NCBI GenBank assembly: GCA_000434215.1 | Contig: HF999746.1 | Coordinates: 183,560 to 193,878, forward strand | Source: Bacteroides sp. CAG:144 | GTDB lineage: Bacteria > Bacteroidota > Bacteroidia > Bacteroidales > UBA11471 | Direction: 5' to 3' | Length of the DNA stretch: 10,319 nt | Part shown: piece by piece, positions 1-5,489 of the stretch | How positions within the stretch are numbered: position 1 is the first letter of the stretch | How the letters are laid out: every line of letters begins with the position of its first letter | Translations under genes and position numbers: made by a program | Notes under the pieces: model-generated | The model's database searches: none | Told to the model about the DNA's origin: nothing | What the model saw: the letters and a program-made list of their open reading frames with translations, nothing else

Positions 1-76
1 CCAGCCATAACCAACCATAATCATTTAGAATAAAGTCGCTGTATATCATCGACTTTTGTTTTTATATACTTTCCAG

Positions 77-147
77 ACCGTATTTGGAAGTAACGGTTTT
101 TATCCATATTTTTCATACATATTTCTACCGTGACAGAAATTCACGGT
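77..147. promoter_or_regulatory. Two identical-geometry dyads, ACCGT-N11-ACGGT
   Basis: ACCGT at 77-81 pairs with ACGGT at 93-97. The same words recur at 127-131 and 143-147. Both dyads have an 11-nt spacer and they are exactly 50 bp apart; each right half continues as ACGGTTT. The second extends to a 7-bp arm, ACCGTGA/TCACGGT. The repeat is seen directly; reading it as paired operators or recombination-accessory sites for a dimeric DNA-binding protein is inference. The multi-HTH protein starting at 262 is the obvious candidate ligand, possibly its own regulator. Confidence 0.45.
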
Positions 148-174
148 TTGCCCAAATATCACAGTGACGCATTA

Positions 175-236
175 GTTGACGTGTGTTGACAATGGTTTAC
201 ATGTGTTGACAAAATTCGGGAGAAATAAGGAGAAAT
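175..236 (+). repeat. Short direct repeats, GTTGAC x3 and GGAGAAAT x2, in 10/20-bp phase
   Basis: GTTGAC occurs at 175-180, 185-190 and 205-210, that is at 10- and 20-bp steps. The last two copies share the longer word TGTGTTGACAA (182-192 and 202-212). Just downstream, GGAGAAAT is repeated 10 bp apart (219-226 and 229-236). Helical phasing upstream of a DNA-binding gene suggests iteron- or operator-like sites, but no function is shown by the sequence. No consensus TAnnTTTG -7 box was found in 1-261, so the promoter of the next gene is not identified. Confidence 0.35.
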
Positions 237-250
237 TATCCCCAATGTAA

Positions 251-256
251 AGGAGG
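251..256 (+). promoter_or_regulatory. Shine-Dalgarno site of the multi-HTH gene
   Basis: AGGAGG lies 5 nt before the ATG at 262 and fixes that start. It is noteworthy because the other start codons in this window lack an obvious Shine-Dalgarno sequence, which is common in Bacteroidetes. Confidence 0.6.
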
Positions 257-261
257 AAAAT

Positions 262-1140
262 ATGGAAATAAGAAAGATTTGTCAATGGTGCGGAAAGCCA
301 TTTATAGCTCAAAAGACAACAACCTGTTATTGTAGCCACCAGTGTTCCAATCTTGGCTACAAGGAACGCATCAGGGAACGTAAGCGACAGTTGAAGCGAT
401 CACAGGAATTATTGCAACCTCGACAAGCAGCCGAGGGGCAGGATTTCTTCTCTTTTGCCCAAGCCGCAAAGCTGATGGGTGTTACTCGGCAATACATCTA
501 TAAACTGGTCAAGGAATCTAAACTGCGGGCCTCCCGTCTAAGCGGGAAGAAGTCGCTCATCCGCCGTGCGGACATCGAGCTGATGATGAAGACCAAGCCT
601 TACGAACGCATCATGCCCCAAGAGGACTTTGACATCACCGAATATTACACCGCCGAGGAGATTGCACAGAAATATAAGGTCAATGCCAAATGGGTATGGA
701 CTTATACACGACTGCACAAGGTCCCGAAAGTGAGAATCCGCCAGTTCAACTATTACAGCAAGAAACATATTGATGCCGCCTTTGCCAAATATGAGGTGGA
801 CTCCGACCTGACGGAATGGTACACTCCCGAAGATATTCAAGAGAAATACGGCATGACACGTGTCGCCATCCGTTCGCATGTCTACCGCAACAATATCCCA
901 TCGAAAAAAGAACACGGGCAGATATTCTACTCCAAACTCCACTTCGATCTTTCCAAGACTGCTGAACAGGAGAGCAAGGCGGAATATTACACGGTCAAAG
1001 AGGCAATGGAAAAATTCAAACTCTCTCGTGACTCGGTGTACGGTATTTTGCAGTTCCACCAGATTCCCCGAGAGAAGAACGGACGCTTCGTCCGCTTCCT
1101 GAAAGTGGAGTTCGACCGCGTGATGGGGGTCAAAAAGTAG
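262..1140 (+). CDS. Zinc-knuckle, four-HTH DNA-binding protein (excisionase/MerR-like)
   Basis: Predicted cytoplasmic DNA-binding protein of 292 aa. The N-terminus has a probable zinc knuckle (C7, C10, C22, C24, C28, with the ending YCSHQC) and then a basic linker. Four consecutive winged-HTH/excisionase-like units follow, at about residues 62-110, 127-175, 185-232 and 241-288. Units 2-4 each open with a (E)(Y/W)YT signature and end in a similar beta-wing with a hydrophobic helix, which suggests internal duplication. The first unit (SFAQAAKLMGVTRQYIYKLV) is closest to the usual excisionase/MerR HTH. It lies 116 bp upstream of a tyrosine recombinase on the same strand, an arrangement seen in Bacteroidales integrative elements, so a role in controlling or assisting integration and excision is inferred. 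It could instead be only a transcriptional regulator. The coding frame is intact and starts after a good Shine-Dalgarno site. Confidence 0.85.
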   Translation: MEIRKICQWCGKPFIAQKTTTCYCSHQCSNLGYKERIRERKRQLKRSQELLQPRQAAEGQDFFSFAQAAKLMGVTRQYIYKLVKESKLRASRLSGKKSLIRRADIELMMKTKPYERIMPQEDFDITEYYTAEEIAQKYKVNAKWVWTYTRLHKVPKVRIRQFNYYSKKHIDAAFAKYEVDSDLTEWYTPEDIQEKYGMTRVAIRSHVYRNNIPSKKEHGQIFYSKLHFDLSKTAEQESKAEYYTVKEAMEKFKLSRDSVYGILQFHQIPREKNGRFVRFLKVEFDRVMGVKK

Positions 1141-1256
1141 CCCCGATTCCAGTCCGTGAAAAATGATGCAAAATGATTTGCCGCTGACGCTGGTCTGCAT
1201 GTTTTCATTCCCAACATTTGCCGTCGAATCAATAACAACCATAAAATTATAATGTG

Positions 1257-2270
1257 ATGCACGAATGTAAAACCGTAACACTGAGAACCCGTCCGCTCAA
1301 GGGACGGATGTTGTCCTTCTACCTGGATTATTATCCCGGCTACCGGGACAAGGAGACCATGAAGGTAATCCGCCACGAAACGCTGGGCATCTACCTCTAT
1401 GCCGACCCGAAGAACAAGCGGGAGCAGAACTTCAACGAGGTGATGACCGAGAAGGCCGAGGCGATCCGCTGCCGCCGCTTCGAATCGGTGGTCAACGAAC
1501 GCTACGACTTCTTCGACAAGTACAAGCTCAAGGCCGACTTCCTGGAGTATTTCCGCAGTCAGCTCCGTAAACATGACCCCAAATGGGAGTTCGTCTACCT
1601 CCACTTCCGCAACTTCGTCCACGGCAAGTGTACCTTCGAGGAGATCGACATCGACCTCTGCAACAAGTTCCGCGAATATCTGCTGACGGCCAACAAGCTC
1701 AAGCGCAAGGGACGCATCTCGCGCAACTCCGCTTCGGGCTATTGGTCCACGTTCCGCGGATTTCTGAAGATCCTCTACCGCAACGGAATGATCCGCACCA
1801 ACGTCAACGACTTCCTTGAAAAGATCGAGACCGAGGATGTGGTCAAGGAGTACCTTTCGGTCGAGGAGCTCTACAAGCTGGCCGAGACACCCTGCAAGAA
1901 GCCCGTGATGAAAACGGCATCGCTCTTCTCCTGCATGACCAGCCTGCGCATCAGCGACGTCCTCGCCCTCTGCTGGGAGGACATCGTGGACTATTCGGCC
2001 GGCGGCAAGTGCGTGCACATCGTCACGCAGAAGAACCGCGCCGAGGACATCATCCCCATCAGCGAGGAGGCGCTGAACCTGATCGGCTACAGCCCCGACA
2101 ACCGGGGACTGGTCTTCAAGGGGTTGCAGCGCTGCTGGACCCAGACCTACATGAAGGAGTGGATCCGCTCGGCGGGAATCACCAAAAACATCACCTTCCA
2201 TCGTGGAAGACATTGCATATTTTCTTATTCACTGGAAACAAGAATTTTACAAAAACAAACTTTTAGATAG
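1257..2270 (+). pseudogene. Tyrosine recombinase/integrase, C-terminally truncated
   Basis: A phage-type integrase that would cut and join DNA at attachment sites through a covalent phosphotyrosine. Counting from a possible GTG at 1254, the core-binding SAM-like domain spans roughly residues 90-190. The catalytic domain starts near 200, with the box I Arg in SLRISDVL (R232), the likely beta-hairpin Lys (K260) and the HxxRH box in FHRGRH (H316, R319, H320). The later His/Trp and the tyrosine nucleophile are absent: family resemblance ends at H320 (2211-2213), and 18 unrelated residues from AT-rich DNA lead to a TAG. About the last quarter of a normal family member is missing, so it should be inactive. 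Its GC-rich codon use contrasts sharply with the DNA that follows. The start may be ATG 1257 or GTG 1254; neither has a clear Shine-Dalgarno. I infer disruption by insertion or recombination at about 2213. Confidence 0.85.
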
Positions 2271-2463
2271 GTAACGATTTAGAAACGAGAAAAGCTCTAT
2301 ATTCTGTCATGTTTTGCTCATTATATCAAAAGAACGCTATCTACGGCCCTAAAGTACAAAAATAATACTAGTCTACAAAATCTTATTATTACATTTCAAT
2401 TAAAACTAAGGTGCTGGCATAAAAGATTAATAGTTATAATATCTGATATTGAATTTGTTTGAG
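2214..2463. other. AT-rich junction segment
   Basis: The segment starts where integrase homology stops and runs to the promoter of the next operon. I see no recognisable gene, tRNA, insertion-sequence end or clear direct repeat of the junction. The only motif is a minus-strand TATTTTTG box (2364-2357) with no gene to serve. It is probably the left edge of the acquired island. Confidence 0.45.
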
Positions 2464-2471
2464 TATCTTTG
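2464..2471 (+). promoter_or_regulatory. Bacteroidetes -7 box (TATCTTTG) of the TM-immA-sce7725 operon
   Basis: TATCTTTG matches the Bacteroidetes sigma-ABfr -7 consensus TAnnTTTG. No convincing -33 TTTG is seen 19-21 nt upstream. The first plausible ATG (2486) is only 14 nt past the box, so the leader would be very short. A box here argues against the upstream in-frame TTG (2459) as the start. The 15-nt context TTTGAGTATCTTTGC differs at one base from the box in the invertible segment at 10261-10275. Confidence 0.6.
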
Positions 2472-2485
2472 CAAAAAGATTAAAT

Positions 2486-3112
2486 ATGAAGAAATACATC
2501 ATATCAGGTATAGTTGGAGCAGCGGTTGTTATATTAGTAATCGTTGTCATAACTTCATTTGTAACACCAATAAATTATGCTCCAATATATTTATTAAATC
2601 CAGAAAAAGCATTAACTTATAATGATTCTTTGGTAATAGATAGTATTAAATGTGCACATATTGAAGTTTTAAGAGATTTGGAATCAAAAGGGGTATTATT
2701 GAATCCTAGTGAATATACATCACATATTACAGATTATTATAACTCATTGATAACAATCCTATTAGGATTATTTGCTATATTCACCTTTGGAACAATCTAC
2801 TCGATTAAATCTGCATCAAAAAAAGAAATAGATGATATAAAAACAGATATAGAGAATCATAAAGTACGTACAAATGCAGAATTAAAGCAAAACATAGTGG
2901 GAGCACTGAGTGAACTTATGCGAGATTCAATATCTTTTAAAGATACATGTATTAATGCTTTGTATGGAAGAATTGAAGATGAAATATTAAGACACGAGGA
3001 TAAGGAAGCCATAGATAATAGAATTCTAAAACTTGAGAGTGATATGAAACTACTCTTTGAAGCATATGATAATTTAGAAGAAGAAAAATCATCTAACCAA
3101 GAAATAGAATAG
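2486..3112 (+). CDS. Two-TM coiled-coil membrane protein, unknown function
   Basis: I do not recognise a named family. The 208-aa protein has a hydrophobic N-terminal helix (about residues 5-26), a polar stretch of about 60 residues, a second membrane helix (about 86-106), then a charged, mostly helical tail of about 100 residues (106-208) with coiled-coil character. If the N-terminus is inside, the 60-residue loop faces the periplasm and the long tail the cytoplasm. It contains no visible enzyme motif. It is the first gene of a tight operon: its stop is 2 nt before the metalloprotease gene. A membrane sensor, anchor or effector working with the proteins downstream is inferred only from this linkage. 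ATG 2486 was chosen because the upstream TTG overlaps the promoter box. Confidence 0.75.
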   Translation: MKKYIISGIVGAAVVILVIVVITSFVTPINYAPIYLLNPEKALTYNDSLVIDSIKCAHIEVLRDLESKGVLLNPSEYTSHITDYYNSLITILLGLFAIFTFGTIYSIKSASKKEIDDIKTDIENHKVRTNAELKQNIVGALSELMRDSISFKDTCINALYGRIEDEILRHEDKEAIDNRILKLESDMKLLFEAYDNLEEEKSSNQEIE

Positions 3113-3114
3113 CT

Positions 3115-3669
3115 ATGGGAACAAAAGGAAATAGAAGAGGTCCAAAAAAATCAGATAAATTTGAAGAACCTGATTTATTGGTTAGTGTTAATGATATCCT
3201 AAAAATGGCTCAAGATAATGGACTTTATATTGACAATGCACTTAAAATAAAGGAGGTGATATCAACATTCAATGATATAGAAATTAAATATGAAGTTATG
3301 GATGCTAGTAAATCTGGTTCTTTGAGTTATATTAACGGGAAATGGGTTATGAGCATAAATAGTAATCATAACATAAAACGACAGCGTTTTACCATGGCAC
3401 ATGAACTTGGGCATTATATGCTTCATAAAGGGAAAAACACAGAATTTGTAGATACTACATTCTTTCGAAGCAGTGATATGGACTCTATGGAATATCATGC
3501 TAATGAATTTGCATCTCGTTTACTTATGCCAGAAGAAATTGTTCGAAAATTAATAGATGAGGACAAGATAAAAAACATTGGAGAGTTAGCATTGAAATTT
3601 GGAGTTTCTTCTGCGGCAATGAAATATAGGGTAATATCGCTTGGATACAAAGTTAAAGAAAATGAATGA
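3115..3669 (+). CDS. ImmA/IrrE-family metalloprotease
   Basis: A soluble zinc-dependent peptidase of 184 aa. The zinc site HELGH (H96, E97, H100) lies in the string MAHELGHYMLH, and a third ligand, E126, comes from the pattern ExxANxFA followed by SRLLMP, which together define this family. Residues 154-178 (IGELALKFGVSS...RVISLGYK) form the short HTH-like tail usual in ImmA proteins. The N-terminal 20 residues are basic and low in complexity. Known relatives cleave phage or mobile-element repressors (ImmA on ImmR) or DdrO-type regulators. Here no XRE-type repressor is encoded beside it, so the substrate is unknown. It may cleave a partner in the same operon or a repressor elsewhere. It follows the TM protein by 2 nt and overlaps the next gene by 8 nt, which indicates co-translation. 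Confidence 0.9.
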   Translation: MGTKGNRRGPKKSDKFEEPDLLVSVNDILKMAQDNGLYIDNALKIKEVISTFNDIEIKYEVMDASKSGSLSYINGKWVMSINSNHNIKRQRFTMAHELGHYMLHKGKNTEFVDTTFFRSSDMDSMEYHANEFASRLLMPEEIVRKLIDEDKIKNIGELALKFGVSSAAMKYRVISLGYKVKENE

Positions 3670-4747
3670 TAATAAGTATTGGATCATTATTAAAACAGGA
3701 GAAGCGGAAATTAGAGCATTGGAAAATGTTCCTAAGGATATTTTGTCTAAAACAATACCGTTGATTGAAATAACAAGAGGCCGTAAGGTTACAAAAAATA
3801 ATATAGAGACATATCCATTTGACAAACGTATAGCAAAGCTAAAAGAGATATACAAAGGTAATACTATTGCCATTGATGTTACTTCTGAAGAAGCATTATC
3901 CTCTTCAGAAGTAGATTCTTTGTATTCTCCCGATTTTGGATATAAAAATTGGATAGATTTTCTACTTCAATTAAAAGATGAGAATGTTTTTACTGAAATC
4001 ATTCCGACAATATTATTCAATTTTGATGATGAAAATTTTGAAGATAATATTGCTCGTCAAATTGATAGTTTAATATCCAATTTTGGCTCTGTATTATATA
4101 GAAGCAGTATCAGTGATGAAAATTGTTACGAAGATATTGAGCTTATTTCTAATCATATAGGAACTAATAGACTTACAATTATTATTGATTGTGGATATGT
4201 TCCGCAAGCGTCGTATCAAAATGTTGCAAATAAATGTATTGCAAGAATAAGCAACATAAAGACTATAATAACTACGCCATGTGAATATATAGTATCATCG
4301 ACTTCTTTTCCTAACAATGTTAGAGATTTGGGGGACTTAGACACAGATACATTTAGTATTTCAGAAATTAGTATGTATAATAGCATACAACAAACACATG
4401 ATGATGTAATATATTCTGATTATGCTTCTATTAACCCGATTCGTAATGACACTATAACAATGGCTCGTGGATGGATACCAAGGATAGATGTTCCTCTATC
4501 TGACGAAATTTTTTATTATAAGCAGCGAAGGCCCAAAGGTGTATCTGCATATGCTTCAACATATATTCAAGTTGCACAATTAGTATGTTTTGACCAGAGA
4601 TTTCCTTCAAATTTAGGCATTTGGGGTATTGAACAGATTAAAGCGTGTGCTGCAGGAGGAACGCCATCATCATCTCCATCTTTTTGGATTTCAGTTAGGA
4701 TGAATATTCATATTGCCCAACAAGTTAAAAGAATTTATTCTATTTGA
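3662..4747 (+). CDS. Beta-family protein (sce7725-like)
   Basis: A protein of 361 aa resembling the Beta protein/sce7725 families, whose biochemical function is not established. Recognisable features are the opening with a GE...AL pattern and TIPLIEITRG (31-40), a predicted alpha/beta body with repeated beta-strands such as NTIAIDVT and RLTIIIDCG, the string YSDYASINPIR (251-261), and a C-terminus with WGIEQI (321-326) and FWISVRMNIHI (341-351). The length is near that usual for the family. ATG 3662 is preferred over an in-frame TTG at 3641 because it overlaps the end of the protease gene by 8 nt, a typical coupled start. Its 3' end overlaps the convergent sce7726-like gene by 13 bp. The sce7725 and sce7726 families are named after neighbouring genes, so finding both here supports each assignment. 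The call is from remembered motifs, not from a search. Confidence 0.7.
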   Translation: MNDNKYWIIIKTGEAEIRALENVPKDILSKTIPLIEITRGRKVTKNNIETYPFDKRIAKLKEIYKGNTIAIDVTSEEALSSSEVDSLYSPDFGYKNWIDFLLQLKDENVFTEIIPTILFNFDDENFEDNIARQIDSLISNFGSVLYRSSISDENCYEDIELISNHIGTNRLTIIIDCGYVPQASYQNVANKCIARISNIKTIITTPCEYIVSSTSFPNNVRDLGDLDTDTFSISEISMYNSIQQTHDDVIYSDYASINPIRNDTITMARGWIPRIDVPLSDEIFYYKQRRPKGVSAYASTYIQVAQLVCFDQRFPSNLGIWGIEQIKACAAGGTPSSSPSFWISVRMNIHIAQQVKRIYSI

Positions 4748-5361
4748 AAAGAAGACGAAAGAATGCATAAATCTTCAATATGAGTTTGTACTCCTCTCTC
4801 ATTTATAAAGAGACAATATCGTTCTTTATATTTTTTAATTATATACTTACGGAGAATTTCTTGAATATTAGAAATTCTCCTCTTTTTATACATATTTCTA
4901 ACTTCATCAGCATTATAATTTCTTAAATTGTAATGATTAAGTTTACATAAGTATTTTGCATTGATGGAGAATAACATTTCTGTTTTATCCTTGTTTCTCT
5001 GAATATGTGGAGAACGTATTTTATTTATAACCAGATTATTCTTAATTACATATACTCCTATAGAAGAAGATGTTACTTCGCAAATCTTATTTATATGTTT
5101 TTCCGTTGCTACTATTAAAACATAATCGAAGATTTTTTTATATTCTAAAATTTGTTCTTCAAGACGTTTGAGATTATCACTATTTGATTTTATTTCAACG
5201 GCTATTATCTTATCATTTTTAAGAACAACTAAATCAACTACTTTCCTTTTAATACCATACATAAATTCATTACCTATAATTAGATTTTCTCCTTTTGAAA
5301 GCAAAAAATCGATAAATAGGCATTTTATATACTCTGCTGAATTTAGTCCATACTTTTTCAT
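4735..5361 (-). CDS. sce7726-like PD-(D/E)xK nuclease-fold protein
   Basis: A protein of 208 aa from the ATG at 5361. After an N-terminal helix (AEYIKCLFIDFLLSKGEN) comes a restriction-endonuclease-like core. D43 lies in KVVDLVV, then E56-I-K58 in IIAVEIKS, giving D-x12-E-x-K, the usual PD-(D/E)xK metal site. Next is a helix with RLEEQILEYKKIFDYVLIV, very typical of sce7726 and Mrr-like nuclease folds. The C-terminal 90 residues are basic and unassigned. DNA cleavage is inferred from the fold; the family has no established role known to me. The gene is convergent with the Beta/sce7725-like gene and downstream of, and on the same strand as, mod-res. GTG 5370 is an alternative start; a -7 box ends on that very base, and a 26-codon ORF ends over it. 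Confidence 0.7.
   Translation of the reverse strand: MKKYGLNSAEYIKCLFIDFLLSKGENLIIGNEFMYGIKRKVVDLVVLKNDKIIAVEIKSNSDNLKRLEEQILEYKKIFDYVLIVATEKHINKICEVTSSSIGVYVIKNNLVINKIRSPHIQRNKDKTEMLFSINAKYLCKLNHYNLRNYNADEVRNMYKKRRISNIQEILRKYIIKKYKERYCLFINERGVQTHIEDLCILSSSFQIE
4851..4887 (+). terminator. Intrinsic terminator of the rightward operon, inside the opposing gene
   Basis: GGAGAATTTCT (4851-4861) pairs perfectly with AGAAATTCTCC (4870-4880), giving an 11-bp stem and 8-nt loop, followed at once by TCTTTTT (4881-4887). Polarity fits plus-strand transcription. It lies 104 nt past the stop of the Beta/sce7725-like gene, within the antisense sce7726-like coding sequence. The stem is only moderately GC-rich but long. 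Confidence 0.65.
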
Positions 5362-5366
5362 CCTAC

Positions 5367-5447
5367 TCACAAAGGTACAAAATCTTCCTCAATCACATCA
5401 TTTTCAAAGGTCGATATTTTCATCTGATTTATGAATGCCATTGACAT
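5367..5447 (-). CDS. Possible 26-aa small ORF upstream of the sce7726-like gene
   Basis: Minus-strand ATG at 5447 opens 26 codons, ending ...DVIEEDFVPL before TGA at 5369-5367, which overlaps a GTG (5370-5368) in frame with the sce7726-like gene. The stop/start overlap could couple translation, and the acidic, sensible-looking C-terminus resembles a real protein end. The frame extends a further 9 codons upstream without a stop, so it might instead be the 3' remnant of a lost gene. No homology is recognised and there is no Shine-Dalgarno. Confidence 0.2.
   Translation of the reverse strand: MSMAFINQMKISTFENDVIEEDFVPL
5370..5377 (-). promoter_or_regulatory. Possible -7 box (TACCTTTG) of the sce7726-like gene
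   Basis: On the minus strand, TACCTTTG matches TAnnTTTG and ends 8 nt before the ATG at 5361. A -33 TTTG at normal spacing is not visible. If it is used, the mRNA would be nearly leaderless. It also overlaps the end of a small ORF, so it may be a chance match. Confidence 0.4.
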
Positions 5448-5489
5448 AACACTACTAATGAAGGTTTTTTGTGCTTAATTTCAATTATT

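Noticed and set aside
1..24. Possible minus-strand gene start (ATG at 24-22 or 17-15) running off the left edge
   Set aside because: Only six to eight codons are visible, with no Shine-Dalgarno or -7 box, which is not enough to support a gene.
538..1281. Minus-strand open frame of 247 codons antisense to the HTH gene
   Set aside because: It is the antisense shadow of a protein with clear repeated HTH units, and has no family signature.
987..2213. Long minus-strand open frame (408 codons) antisense to the HTH protein and integrase
   Set aside because: It covers two clear genes on the other strand, has no recognisable domain, and is explained by GC-rich codon bias of the integrase leaving the antisense frame open.
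1257..2270. The integrase as the invertase for the promoter segment
   Set aside because: It lacks the C-terminal His/Trp and catalytic Tyr region, so it should be inactive, and it lies 8 kb away in DNA of different composition.
2357..2364. Minus-strand TATTTTTG box
   Set aside because: No minus-strand gene lies downstream; it would only transcribe the integrase antisense. There is no -33 at proper spacing, and the AT-rich context makes a chance match likely.
3249..3260. AAAGGAGGTGAT, a perfect anti-16S Shine-Dalgarno word inside the metalloprotease gene
   Set aside because: The nearest downstream ATG (3272) is out of frame and the next in-frame ATG (3298) is too far away, and starting there would leave only the later part of the protein. 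It probably reflects codon choice.
5371..5489. Terminator for mod-res in the gap after res
   Set aside because: No stem of useful length followed by a T-run was found on the minus strand; only weak 4-bp pairings are present.
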